A model generated the notes under the pieces. The model saw nothing but the letters and a program-made list of their open reading frames with translations, did not search any database and was not told the DNA's origin. From JACKAQ01 sp965227145 (GTDB taxonomy: Bacteria; Calditrichota; Calditrichia; RBG-13-44-9; J075), in assembly GCA_965227145.1 (NCBI GenBank), contig OZ245730.1, positions 4,650,001 to 4,714,000 on the forward strand: a stretch of 64,000 nt of DNA. Direction: 5' to 3'. A program made the translations under genes and the position numbers. Below, piece after piece: positions 45,901-55,650 of this stretch. The number at the start of each line of letters is the position of its first letter. Position 1 is the first letter of the stretch.

Positions 45901-48900
45901 GACATCGCCATCATCGGGATGGCCGGACGGTTTCCCGGCGCGGAAAATGTGGATCAGCTCTGGGAAAATCTCTGCAACAGCGTGGAATCGATTCGCCAAT
46001 ACAGCGATGATGAACTACGCACTGCGGGCATTTCCCCGAAAACGCTGGACAATCCCAACTACGTTCGCGCGGGCGGCACATTCGAAAATCCCGAATATTT
46101 TGACGCGGAATTTTTTGGCTATCACAGCCGGGAAGCGGCACTCACCGATCCGCAGCACCGCGTTTTTCTGGAAACCGCATACAGCGCGATGGAAGCCGCC
46201 GGATACGATGCCAATCGTTTCGCCGGGAAAATTGGCGTTTTTGGCGGCGTCGGGCGCAACGCTTACATGATTCAACACATCGCGCCGAACGCAGATTTGC
46301 GGCAGGAATCCGACGAATATCACATGGTTATCGGCTACGACAAAGATTTTTCGACCACTCGCGTGGCATACAAATTGAACTTGCGCGGACCCGCATTTAC
46401 CGTGCAAAGCGCCTGCTCTACCTCCGGCGTGGCGATTCACCTGGCCTGCCAAAGCCTGAAAACCGGCGATAGCGACATGGCAATTGCCGGCGGCTGCCGG
46501 ATGATGATGCCCCCGCGCGGCGGATACGAATACACCGAGGGCGGGCCATTGTCGCCGGACGGGCACATCCGCACGTTCGACGCAGACGCAAAAGGCATGG
46601 TGCGCACCAGTGGCGCGGCGATTGTTGTGCTGAAACGGCTTTCCGATGCGCTCCGCGATGGCGACACGGTTCACGCAGTCATCAAAGGTTCGGCGATCAA
46701 CAACGACGGCTCGGACAAAATCGGTTTCACCGCGCCGAGCGTTAGCGGACAAACCGCAGTGGTCGCGGAAGCGATTGAAAAATCCGGCGTGAATCCCGAA
46801 ACCATCGGATTTGTGGAAGCGCATGGCACCGGCACCATTTTGGGCGATCCCATCGAAGTAGCGGCGTTGACGCAGGCATATCGCAAACACACCCAAAACA
46901 GCGGGTTTTGCGCGATCGGCTCGGTGAAAACGAATATCGGGCACATCGACGCGGGTGCCAGCGCGGTCGGGTTGATCAAAACTGCGCTGGCGCTGAAGCA
47001 CCGGCAAATCCCGCCGACGCTCCATTTTACCCGACCAAACCCACAACTGAAGCTGGAAAACAGCCCATTTTTTGTGAATACAACCATGCAGCCGTTGGAA
47101 TCCACTGCGCCCGGCACACCGCGACGGGCGGCGGTAAATTCGATCGGATTGGGCGGCACCAACGCGCACATTATTTTGGAGGAAGCACCGGAACAGGTGT
47201 CCGCGCCGACCGCACGACAGTGGCAGTTGCTACTGCTCTCCGCCAAAACCGATTCGGCGCTGGAAACTGCGACCGCAAATCTGGCGCAACATTTCGGCAA
47301 ATATCCCGAAAACAATCTCGCCGATGCCGCATTTACGCTGCAAACCGGTCGGCAATATTTTGAAAAACGGCGCATCGCGGTGGTGGAAAATCTCGCCGAT
47401 GCCGCATCTGTTTTGGAAAAATCTACGCCGCAACGACTGATCAGCCAACGCTGCACAGGCGAACCGCATTCGACAGTGTTCATGTTTGCCGGCGGCGGCG
47501 CGCAATATTTGAACATGGGATTGCAGCTCTATCAAACCGAATCCGTTTTCCGAAAAACCGTGGACGAATGCGCCGAATTGTTGCTGCCGATGATCGACCG
47601 GGACATTCGCGAATTGATGTATCCCGCCGAAGTCAGTGACAAATTAGCTGCAGAAATGGAACAGCCGACGCTGGCGCTCGCGACGCTGTTCTCCATCCAA
47701 TTTGCCAGCGCAAAACTGTGGATGAGCTGGGGTGTTGCGCCCAACGCGATGATCGGGCACAGCATGGGCGAATACACCGCTGCATGTCTTTCCGGCGTTT
47801 TCTCGCTGAAAGATGCCCTCGCGATGGTGGTGATGCGCGGCAAATTGTTCGAAACGCTGCCCGAAGGGGCGATGCTCAGCGTGCCGCTTTCCGAGGCGGA
47901 GCTGCACCCGTTTTTGAACAACGATCTCTCGATTGCTGCAATCAATCGCCCGGATTCCTGCGTGGCATCCGGCACTGTTGCCGCAATCGAACAATTGCAG
48001 CTAACGTTGGCATCTCGCGAAATCGAAGCGACGCGGGTGCGCATCAACGTCGCGGCGCATTCGCAACTCGTCGAGCCGATTCTCGATGATTTCGGCAAAT
48101 TTTTGCAGACTATCGAATTTCACGCACCGGAAATCCCGCTCATTTCCAACGTCACCGGCGAATGGGCGAACGACAGCGTTGCCAACTGGCAATATTGGGT
48201 GAATCACCTGCGCCAAACCGTGCGCTTTGCGGATGGGATGCGCACACTGCTGGACAGCGAAGGGCGAATCTTTTTGGAGATCGGTCCCGGACAAATTTTG
48301 AGCTCGCTGGCGCGGATGCATCCGCAAAAATCCGCTGCCCGCGCGATCGTTTCATCGATGCGCCACCCGCGCGAAACCACGCCGGACGACCAGCATTTGC
48401 TGACCAGTTTGGGACGATTGTGGCTGGCGGGATTGGACATCGATTGGCAAAAATTTTACGGCAACGAACAGCGCATGCGCGTGCCGCTGCCGACTTATCC
48501 GTTCGAGCGAAAACGCTACTGGATCGATCCACCGGACGCATCCGAACAAACGCAACAGACAACGCAACAACCTGTTTTTACCGGAGATACGAATATGCCC
48601 CAACCGGCTCAACCGACCGCAACTGCACCGGCAGTTGCCGCGCCAAAACCGCGCAAAGAACGCATCGCCCGCAAGCTGCAGGAAATTTTGCAAGACCTCA
48701 GCGGCGTGGCAATTGATGCGCTCGATCCTAACGTGACATTTCTGGAACTGGGTTTTGACTCGCTGTTTTTATCGCAGGCAAACGCGACGATACAGCGCAA
48801 ATTCAAAGTGAAAATTTCCTTCCGGCAGTTGTTCGAGGAAGCGCCGACAATCGACGCGCTTTCCGGATACATCGATGAAAATTTGACACCGGACGCGTTC

Positions 48901-51900
48901 CCGCCCGATCCCGCTGAACTGGCTGCCGCACAGCCGCAACCGGCGGCGTTGCCGCAAACTGCGCCGCAACTGCCGATTGCGACACCGGGAATTGCCGCTT
49001 TGCCGGAAAACGCCGGCGCGTTGGAACGGGTAATTCAGCAACAGTTACAACTGATGCAGCAACAACTCGCTGCATTGGGAGCAATTGGGCAATCGACGCC
49101 GGCACAATCACCCGCGCCGCCGCCGACTGCCCCATCCGTGACGCCAAAACCGAAAGCGAAAGCTGCACCGTTGCCGCAATCGCGACCGCAACCAGCACCG
49201 CAAATCAGTGCACTGAATTTGCAGCAGCAACTATTTTTGGATAGATTTGTCGCGAAATACAGCGCCAAAACCAAAACATCGAAAACCATAGCAGCAGAGC
49301 AGCGGCAGCATCTCGCCGATCCGCAAGTCATCGACGGCTTCAGCCGTTTCTGGAAAGAAGTCGTTTATCCGATTGCCGCGCAGCGCTCCGGCGGCAGCCG
49401 CATTTGGGATGTGGACGGCAACGAATACATCGATATGATCATGGGATTTGGCGTGAACCTGTTCGGGCATCAACCAGAATTCATCAAATCCGCCGTAATG
49501 CAGCAATTTGAAGAAGGCATGCACCTCGGCGTCATTTCGCCGCTGGCGAAAGAAGTTGCCCGGATGGTTTGCGAAATGACCGGACACGACCGCGCACACA
49601 TCGTCAACACCGGATCGGAAGCCGTACTCGCTGCGGTTCGCGCCGCCCGCACCGCCACCGGACGTCAGAAAATTGCGGTTTTCGAAGGCGATTATCACGG
49701 GCTGGTTGACGAATATGTTGTTCGCGGCATCAAAACTACTGACGGCATCCGCACACTGCCGAAAGCGCCGGGCATCCCCGATTTTCTCACCGAAAACACG
49801 CTGATGCTCGATTACACGGATGACTGTTTCGATGCCATTCGCGCTAATGCGGACGATCTCGCGGCGGTAATCATCGAGCCAATTACCGCAGTTCGCCCCA
49901 ATTTCCAGCCAAAAGAAATGATCCAAAAAGTGCGCGAACTGACCAGCGAGCTGGACATCCCGCTGATTTTTGACGAGCTGATCACCGGATTCCGGCTGCA
50001 CCCGAAAGGCGCACAGGGCTGGTACGGCATCGAAGCGGATATTTGCAGCTATGGCAAAGCGCTTAGCGGCGGCATGGCGATGGCAGTGGTCGCCGGAAAA
50101 CGCAAATACATGGACAGCTTCGACGGCGGCGATTGGCGCTACGGCGACGATTCCTACCCCGAAGGCGTGGTGACCTATTGCGTCGGCACGTTCATGCGCA
50201 ACCCGATGGGACTGGCGGCATCGCACGCAGCGCTGCAAAAATTGCAATCGGACAGCCCGAATTTGCAGAATGAACTGAACGCCAAAGCCGATCGTTTCGC
50301 GGCTCGCGTCAACGACATTTTCCGACGCAAAAACGCACCGATCGAACTGCTCAACGGCGGCTCGATCATCAAATTTATTTTCACCGACCAGAATCCGCTC
50401 AACGGACTGTTTTTCTTTTTGATGCGCGACAAAGGCGTGCTGCTCCGCGAACGCGCCTGTTTTGTATCCACCGCGCACAGCGAAGCCGATCTGGAAACCG
50501 TTCTGCGCGCCATCGAATCCAGCGTGGACGAGATGCAGCGTGGCGGATTTATGGGCGGCGGCGAAAGCGCATCCGGCGTCCGGCGACTGCCGCTCACCGA
50601 TCAGCAGATGGAAATCTGGCTGGCAACCCAAATGGGCGATGCGGCGAGTTGCGCATACAACATGTCCACCACCATCCGGCTGGATGGCAAATTAAACGAA
50701 ACCGCGTTGCGAAACAGCATCCGCAAACTGGTGGAACGCCACGAGGCGCTGCGCATCACGTTTGATGCCAACGGTGTTTTCCAGCAAATCGCTGAAAATA
50801 TTGAAGTTGCAATCGTCGAAAAAGATTTGTCGAATCTCGACAGCGACGCACGCGAAACCGAATTACAGCAATTGCAATCCGAAGAAAATCGCCGGCCGTT
50901 CGATTTGGTGAACGGACCGCTGTTCCGCTTCACGCTGATTAAATTGGCAAACGACGCGCACGCGCTGATGATTTGCGCCCACCACCTCATTTGCGACGGC
51001 TGGTCAATGGGCATTTTGTGCGAAGAACTCGGCGAACTGTATCGCAGCGAATCGCGCGGCGACGCGCCAAAGCTGCCAGCGGCAAAACCCTTTGGCGAAT
51101 ACGCGCAGCAACTGGGCGCATTCTGGCGCAGCGAAGACGGCAGCGCCACCGAAAATTTCTGGCTGAAACAATTCAAATCGCCGCCGCAGCCGCTCAAACT
51201 GCCGGTGGATTTCCCGAAAATCAACGGGCGCACCTATCGCTCAGGGCAACTGTTCGCGCACATCGACGCAGCGACATTTGAGAACATCCGCAGCGCCGCC
51301 AAACGCATGGGCGCAACCGCGTTTTCCACGCTGATGAGCGGTTTTGTCACACAGTTGCATCGCTTGAGCGGGCAAAACGATTTCGCGATCGGGCTGGCTG
51401 CCGCCGGACAATCCGGACAATCGAACGCCAATCTGGTCGGGCACTGCGTTTCGCTGCTGCCGATCCGGGCAAATTTTTCCCTGGAAAGCACTTTCAAATC
51501 GCTGCTCGGACAAATCAAAACCGGACTGATGGACGCATTTGATCACCGCGAATACACTTACGGCAAATTGCTGGAAAAATTGCGGCTCAATCGCGATGCC
51601 TCGCAGCCGCCGCTGCTTTCGGTAGAAATCACTTACGAAAGCGAATCGGCGTCGCTGCCGTTTGGCGATTTGCGCGCGAAAACCGTGCTCAACCCCAAAA
51701 GTTACGCCAATTTCGATCTGGAAATGTATTTCACTGAAAGCGAAAACGGGCTGGGCATCCGGCTCGATTATCAGGCGGAAAAGTTCAAAAAAGAAACCGT
51801 TGAGCGCTGGCTGGCTCATTTCAAATTGCTGCTGGAAAAAGTGATCGATCAGCCCGAAACACCGCTGGCAAAACTGTTTGCAGCAATGCCTGCAGAACCA

Positions 51901-52269
51901 CTCGCAGCGCAACAACCGGTTTCGCAAGCTGTTGATAACAAAGAAGATACAAAAGAAACGCATGTCGAAGCGTCAACCGAAACAGAGAAAAAACTGATCG
52001 CCATTTGGCGGGAAGTGCTGCGGATTCCGGACATCGGCGTGACCGATGAATTTTACGATCTCGGCGGGCATTCGCTGCTCGGCGTACGCATTTTGACGCG
52101 CATCAGCGATGAATTCCAGATCGACTTGCCGCTGCGCAGTTTGCTGGTGGAAATGCCCACGATTGCGTCGCTGGCAAACCACATCGACAACCTGAAATTG
52201 ATCGCCGAACCGGCTGAACAACCCGCGACCGCGGACGATAGTGATGAATGGGAGGATTTGGAAATATGA
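42982..52269 (+). CDS. Hybrid NRPS-PKS: A-T-sulfotransferase-KS-AT-ACP-aminotransferase-C-T
   Basis: 3095 residues. In order: adenylation (1-525; YTSGSTGQPKG at 163, NMYGITETT at 307, TNGKIDRKALP at 507); carrier T1 (530-605, LGGTS); PAPS-dependent sulfotransferase (655-945; PRSGTT loop, DKSP, RHP 3'-phosphate motif); ketosynthase (974-1403; ACSTS, EAHGTGT, NIGH); acyltransferase (1500-1786; GHSMGE); ACP (1893-1970, LGFDS); Pro/Gln-rich linker; class III PLP aminotransferase (2113-2517; SYGK with K~2359); condensation domain (2534-2967, HHLICDG); carrier T2 (2997-3078, LGGHS). Ten A-domain pocket residues read D-F-W-N-I-G-M-V-H-K, the threonine code. There is no KR/DH/ER, so the beta-keto product should go to the aminotransferase, giving a beta-amino acid. 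The last C-T module has no A domain. It overlaps the next NRPS by four bases. Confidence 0.93.
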   Translation: MKDLQHFSGEFKQLIERFEAQVARTPENIAVRFERQQLTYRKLNERANQLAHHLLAQKVVPEQLVGICLERTPEVIVAILGVLKAGCAFVPLDLAYPKDRIEFMLNDADVQLLITQQSLIGQVPSGDALQPVIVDAPDSPIANQRRDNPGIAITENQLVYVLYTSGSTGQPKGAMISHRNVLRLFTATDHWFHFDETDIWTMFHSYAFDFSVWEMWGALLYGGSVVVVPLMVSRSPEAFHKLLVDEKVTVLNQTPSAFQQLIAADQQSAKPANFALRYVIFGGEALNFQMLKPWFDRYGDARPQLINMYGITETTVHVTYRPVSSADLNSSASSLIGVPISDLEIVLLDEHLQPVPDGETGEICVGGGGVARGYWKREQLTAERFIPHPQKPGSGEKLYRSGDLAKRLPDGDLDYLGRMDFQVKIRGFRIELGEIEAALVKHPAISQSLVIANKHPHSGEQRLVGYFVAKAALNISEIRTFLGQSLPDYMIPAAFVKIDEFPLTTNGKIDRKALPEPGKERPNLSVAFVAPRSDTEKYLAGIWQDVLGIESIGVRDAFFELGGTSIQAGQFVARLYADLGEEVFVVTLFEKPTIAAFAKMLDSEYQSALQRFFGGESSTETAASTVERHIVTPEIIEKMKHIVPTVHLRDDGQSPKNPPALFILAPPRSGTTLFRTMLAGHPQLFAASELQLLLFNSLRERKNAFSGKWHVWLEGTIRAIMEIKNVDGDTARQMMHDFEQQNLSTKALYAKLQDWLGEQILVDKSPQYALDLQCMHKAERDFENALYVHMIRHPYAMVTSFQSVHMHQIMYMKKHDLPEKLLGELIWLHSQQNILSFLETVPESRKIAIWYEDLVVNPEATVQHMCRHFGIDFHPDMANPYKDMHKRMVDGIYKDSRPMGDLKMLEQKQVNPKLADRWQGVLSDNFLSDETWKLAEFLGYERNLARKTLFAAASPYRKSAEETPEKSPKIADTDIAIIGMAGRFPGAENVDQLWENLCNSVESIRQYSDDELRTAGISPKTLDNPNYVRAGGTFENPEYFDAEFFGYHSREAALTDPQHRVFLETAYSAMEAAGYDANRFAGKIGVFGGVGRNAYMIQHIAPNADLRQESDEYHMVIGYDKDFSTTRVAYKLNLRGPAFTVQSACSTSGVAIHLACQSLKTGDSDMAIAGGCRMMMPPRGGYEYTEGGPLSPDGHIRTFDADAKGMVRTSGAAIVVLKRLSDALRDGDTVHAVIKGSAINNDGSDKIGFTAPSVSGQTAVVAEAIEKSGVNPETIGFVEAHGTGTILGDPIEVAALTQAYRKHTQNSGFCAIGSVKTNIGHIDAGASAVGLIKTALALKHRQIPPTLHFTRPNPQLKLENSPFFVNTTMQPLESTAPGTPRRAAVNSIGLGGTNAHIILEEAPEQVSAPTARQWQLLLLSAKTDSALETATANLAQHFGKYPENNLADAAFTLQTGRQYFEKRRIAVVENLADAASVLEKSTPQRLISQRCTGEPHSTVFMFAGGGAQYLNMGLQLYQTESVFRKTVDECAELLLPMIDRDIRELMYPAEVSDKLAAEMEQPTLALATLFSIQFASAKLWMSWGVAPNAMIGHSMGEYTAACLSGVFSLKDALAMVVMRGKLFETLPEGAMLSVPLSEAELHPFLNNDLSIAAINRPDSCVASGTVAAIEQLQLTLASREIEATRVRINVAAHSQLVEPILDDFGKFLQTIEFHAPEIPLISNVTGEWANDSVANWQYWVNHLRQTVRFADGMRTLLDSEGRIFLEIGPGQILSSLARMHPQKSAARAIVSSMRHPRETTPDDQHLLTSLGRLWLAGLDIDWQKFYGNEQRMRVPLPTYPFERKRYWIDPPDASEQTQQTTQQPVFTGDTNMPQPAQPTATAPAVAAPKPRKERIARKLQEILQDLSGVAIDALDPNVTFLELGFDSLFLSQANATIQRKFKVKISFRQLFEEAPTIDALSGYIDENLTPDAFPPDPAELAAAQPQPAALPQTAPQLPIATPGIAALPENAGALERVIQQQLQLMQQQLAALGAIGQSTPAQSPAPPPTAPSVTPKPKAKAAPLPQSRPQPAPQISALNLQQQLFLDRFVAKYSAKTKTSKTIAAEQRQHLADPQVIDGFSRFWKEVVYPIAAQRSGGSRIWDVDGNEYIDMIMGFGVNLFGHQPEFIKSAVMQQFEEGMHLGVISPLAKEVARMVCEMTGHDRAHIVNTGSEAVLAAVRAARTATGRQKIAVFEGDYHGLVDEYVVRGIKTTDGIRTLPKAPGIPDFLTENTLMLDYTDDCFDAIRANADDLAAVIIEPITAVRPNFQPKEMIQKVRELTSELDIPLIFDELITGFRLHPKGAQGWYGIEADICSYGKALSGGMAMAVVAGKRKYMDSFDGGDWRYGDDSYPEGVVTYCVGTFMRNPMGLAASHAALQKLQSDSPNLQNELNAKADRFAARVNDIFRRKNAPIELLNGGSIIKFIFTDQNPLNGLFFFLMRDKGVLLRERACFVSTAHSEADLETVLRAIESSVDEMQRGGFMGGGESASGVRRLPLTDQQMEIWLATQMGDAASCAYNMSTTIRLDGKLNETALRNSIRKLVERHEALRITFDANGVFQQIAENIEVAIVEKDLSNLDSDARETELQQLQSEENRRPFDLVNGPLFRFTLIKLANDAHALMICAHHLICDGWSMGILCEELGELYRSESRGDAPKLPAAKPFGEYAQQLGAFWRSEDGSATENFWLKQFKSPPQPLKLPVDFPKINGRTYRSGQLFAHIDAATFENIRSAAKRMGATAFSTLMSGFVTQLHRLSGQNDFAIGLAAAGQSGQSNANLVGHCVSLLPIRANFSLESTFKSLLGQIKTGLMDAFDHREYTYGKLLEKLRLNRDASQPPLLSVEITYESESASLPFGDLRAKTVLNPKSYANFDLEMYFTESENGLGIRLDYQAEKFKKETVERWLAHFKLLLEKVIDQPETPLAKLFAAMPAEPLAAQQPVSQAVDNKEDTKETHVEASTETEKKLIAIWREVLRIPDIGVTDEFYDLGGHSLLGVRILTRISDEFQIDLPLRSLLVEMPTIASLANHIDNLKLIAEPAEQPATADDSDEWEDLEI

Positions 52270-55200
52270 CGCCAGATCAAATGTTGAAAATATTGCAGGA
52301 CAACGGCGCAAAAATTTGGGTGGAAAACGATAAATTGCGGCTGAACGCACCAAAACGGATGCTCACCGACGAATTTCGGGCAGCGCTGGCGGCAAACAAA
52401 GCGACGCTGATCGCGTTGTTATCGCCCAAAAATGCGGCTGCTGCGCCGACGGAATCCGAGACCGCGACACATCCGCCGCATCTCTCGTTTGCGCAGGAAC
52501 GGCTGTGGTTTATGGACAAACTGGAGCCGGGCAATCCGGTGAACAACATTAATGTTGCCTATAAATTGACCGGAAAACTGGATGTCGAGGCGCTGCGGCA
52601 AAGCCTTTCCGCGATTGTCGCGCGCCACGAAACGCTGCGAACGACCATCGGCGTTCGCGACGAAAAGCCGTTTCAGCAAATCGCGGATGCATCGCCGATC
52701 GATTTGCCCGCAACGAATTGGCAGGAAATTCCCGAATCGGAACAAAATGTCCGCCTGCAATCCACCATGATTACAGAAATCAAAACGCCGTACGAGCTTG
52801 ACAAAGGGCCGCTGTTCCGATTCAAGCTGTTCAAAATGGCGGATGAAGTGCATGTGTTTTGGGCAAGCATGCATCACATCATTGCCGATGGCTGGTCGTT
52901 TTCGGTTTTTTTCAACGATTTGCAACAATTTTACAACCACTTTGCCAACGGTGCGCCGCTCAATCTGGACAGCTTGCCGGCGCAATACCGCGATTTCGCC
53001 AGTTTCCAGCGCGACAGCATCAGCCAAAACCATTTGCAGGAACAGCTCAAATTTTGGAAAGAAAAGCTTTCCGGTGCACCGTCACAAAGCGAATTTTTCA
53101 GCGATTTCCAGCGTCCGAACGACCAGCATTTTAACGGCGCAGCCTATCAATTTGAACTGCCGGATGCGCTCACTGCGTTGATTCCGGCGTTCGCGAAAGC
53201 GCAAAAAACATCGCCGTTTGTCACGCTGATGAGCATTTTTGCGGTGCTCACCCACCGTTTTACCGGACAGGAAGACCTCGTTTTCGGCACGCCAAATGCC
53301 AATCGCGGCAAGCTGGATTGGGAAAATCTGATCGGCTGTTTCATGAATCCGCTGGCGCTGCGGCTGCAACTTCAGCCGGAAATGCGATTCCACGATGTGC
53401 TGAAAATCGTGCAAAACACGCTGATGGATGCCCACGCCAATGGCGATATTTCGTTTGAGCAAATCATCAAAGAATTGCAATTGCAGCGCGATTTGAGCCG
53501 CAACCCGGTATTTCAATTGATGTTCCAGGTGTTCTCGCCGGGCGAACCGCAGCTTGCCGGATTGCAGGTTGAATCGCTGCCCATCGAATCGCAGTTCACC
53601 GAGCTGGACATGCATTTTTTTGTCAACGAATCGGCGAACGGCTTCAAAGGCAAAATCATTTATAATTCGGATTTGTTCACGCCGGAAACGATCGAACGAT
53701 TTGCTGATCACTTCGGAAATCTGGCGTTGGATGTGCTGGCGAATCCCGAAAAAACGATCAGCGATGCGAAGCTGATCAGCGATGACGAATGGCGAAAAAT
53801 CGTGTTTGACTGGAATGATACGCTGACAGATTATCCCCGCGATAAATGGGTGCACCAGTTGTTCGAAGATCAGGCGCAAAAAACGCCTGACGCGATCGCG
53901 ATCATTTTTGAGGATCAAAATGTCACATTCCGCGAATTGGACGAAGCTGCCAACCGGTTCGCTAATTATCTGAAAAAGAAGGGACTTGCGCCGGGAAATT
54001 GCGTCGGCGTTTGCCTCAATCGTCACGAAAAACTGATGCCCGCGTTGTTGGGCGTGATGAAGCGCGGCTGCAATTATATTCCGCTCGATCCGGCATTTCC
54101 GGCGGAGCGGCTCAATTTTATGTTGCAGGACGCCGCCGCCGATTGGCTGGTTGCCGAAAGCGACACGCTCAATCTGTTCGATGATTTTGGCGGGAAAACC
54201 GCGCAGATCGACCGGGATTGGAACGACGTGCTCCAAGCCGACGCCCATCACGAACCGGTCAATTACAATCCCGATGAAGTGATGTACACGCTATACACTT
54301 CCGGCTCCACCGGCAAGCCCAAAGGCGTGCAGGTGATGCAGCGAAATGTGGTCAATTTGCTGCGGGCAATGGCGGACAAACCGGGCATTTCGACCGATGA
54401 TAAGTTCATTGCTGTCACCAGTTTATCGTTCGATATTTCTGTAAATGAACTGTATCTGCCGTTGACAACCGGTGCAACAATGGTGCTGGTCAGCCAGGCG
54501 ATTGCCAAAGATGCGCGGCTGCTCGGCGCAACCATCGGCGATTCGGAAATCACGCTGATGCAGGCGACACCGGCAACCTGGCGCATGCTGCTGGATACCG
54601 GCTGGAAAAACAAAACCGTGAAAACGGCGATCAGCGGCGGTGAAGCGCTGCCGGTGGATCTGGCGCATCGATTATTGGATGAAAATCTCGATTTGTGGAA
54701 TTTGTACGGACCGACCGAAACCACCATTTGGTCAACATTCGCGCAAATCACCGAGAAAAAATCGCAGGTTACCATCGGGCGACCGATTGCCAACACGCGG
54801 CTGTTTATTGTGGATAAAAATATGCAACCCGTGCCGATCGGCGCGCCGGGCGAGTTGATTATCGCCGGTGACGGCGTGGCGCGCGGCTATCACAATCGAC
54901 CGGAACTGACTGCGGATCGATTTGTGAAATTGCCGGAAAATCTGGTTGACCCGACATTTGCATTTCCGGAAATCGCCTATCGCACCGGCGATTTGAGCCG
55001 CTATTTGCCGAACGGGGACGTGCTATATCTCGGGCGGATGGATCAACAAATCAAGCTGCGCGGCTATCGCATCGAGCTTGGCGAAATTGAATCCGCGATG
55101 AGCGAAATTGAGGAAATTGAGCAGGCGGTAGTTTCGCTGAAAGAAATCGCACCGAATGACCAGCGGTTGATCGGTTACGTTATCGAAGCGTTCGGCGAAA

Positions 55201-55616
55201 CATTCCAGCAGCGTAAAGCGCGCAAGCTGTTGCGCACAAAATTGCCAAATTACATGATTCCGTCGAGTTTTGTGGTGATGGAAAAATTTCCGCTCACACC
55301 CAGCGGTAAAATTGATCGCAAAGCCCTGCCGATGCCCAACGATTTAACGCACGCACGCGCCTACATTCCCCCAAAAACGGAAATGGAAAAATCGCTGGCA
55401 AGTATCTGGCAACAGCTCATCGGCGTGGACAAAATTGGCACGCAGGACAATTTTTTTGATGTCGGCGGCCACTCGCTGCTGGCATTGCAGATGATTTTCA
55501 AAGTGGAATCGCAGCTCGGCTGCAACCTCACCCCGCGCGATGTGCTGCTGCAAACGCTCGGGCAGCTCGCCGCCATCTGCGAAGCGCAGTCTGTTCAACA
55601 GGCGATAAATAATTGA
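52266..55616 (+). CDS. Nonribosomal peptide synthetase: docking-C-A-T
   Basis: 1116 residues from the ATG at 52266. This start forms an ATGA overlap with the upstream stop and has GGAGG ten bases ahead; an in-frame ATG at 52248 lacks that site. Residues 1-55 are a TubC-type docking domain (MTPDQMLKILQDNGAKIWVENDKLR), which should receive the chain from the first protein. A C domain follows (about 72-510, HHIIADG at 203), then an A domain (530-1020; LYTSGSTGKPKG at 676) and a T domain (1040-1110, VGGHS). Pocket residues read D-I-N-Q-I-G-L-I-W-K, agreeing with the glycine code D-I-L-Q-L-G-L-I-W-K at eight of ten positions, so Gly or a small residue is the best guess. There is no thioesterase, reductase or terminal C domain, so release must be in trans. 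Confidence 0.93.
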   Translation: MTPDQMLKILQDNGAKIWVENDKLRLNAPKRMLTDEFRAALAANKATLIALLSPKNAAAAPTESETATHPPHLSFAQERLWFMDKLEPGNPVNNINVAYKLTGKLDVEALRQSLSAIVARHETLRTTIGVRDEKPFQQIADASPIDLPATNWQEIPESEQNVRLQSTMITEIKTPYELDKGPLFRFKLFKMADEVHVFWASMHHIIADGWSFSVFFNDLQQFYNHFANGAPLNLDSLPAQYRDFASFQRDSISQNHLQEQLKFWKEKLSGAPSQSEFFSDFQRPNDQHFNGAAYQFELPDALTALIPAFAKAQKTSPFVTLMSIFAVLTHRFTGQEDLVFGTPNANRGKLDWENLIGCFMNPLALRLQLQPEMRFHDVLKIVQNTLMDAHANGDISFEQIIKELQLQRDLSRNPVFQLMFQVFSPGEPQLAGLQVESLPIESQFTELDMHFFVNESANGFKGKIIYNSDLFTPETIERFADHFGNLALDVLANPEKTISDAKLISDDEWRKIVFDWNDTLTDYPRDKWVHQLFEDQAQKTPDAIAIIFEDQNVTFRELDEAANRFANYLKKKGLAPGNCVGVCLNRHEKLMPALLGVMKRGCNYIPLDPAFPAERLNFMLQDAAADWLVAESDTLNLFDDFGGKTAQIDRDWNDVLQADAHHEPVNYNPDEVMYTLYTSGSTGKPKGVQVMQRNVVNLLRAMADKPGISTDDKFIAVTSLSFDISVNELYLPLTTGATMVLVSQAIAKDARLLGATIGDSEITLMQATPATWRMLLDTGWKNKTVKTAISGGEALPVDLAHRLLDENLDLWNLYGPTETTIWSTFAQITEKKSQVTIGRPIANTRLFIVDKNMQPVPIGAPGELIIAGDGVARGYHNRPELTADRFVKLPENLVDPTFAFPEIAYRTGDLSRYLPNGDVLYLGRMDQQIKLRGYRIELGEIESAMSEIEEIEQAVVSLKEIAPNDQRLIGYVIEAFGETFQQRKARKLLRTKLPNYMIPSSFVVMEKFPLTPSGKIDRKALPMPNDLTHARAYIPPKTEMEKSLASIWQQLIGVDKIGTQDNFFDVGGHSLLALQMIFKVESQLGCNLTPRDVLLQTLGQLAAICEAQSVQQAINN

Positions 55617-55650
55617 TTTTAATGGCATTAAAAAACAAGTGATTCAAATG

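Noticed and set aside
48352..50631. Several long minus-strand frames within the NRPS-PKS gene
   Set aside because: They are Arg/Ala/Gly-rich shadows of the real coding strand with no domains.
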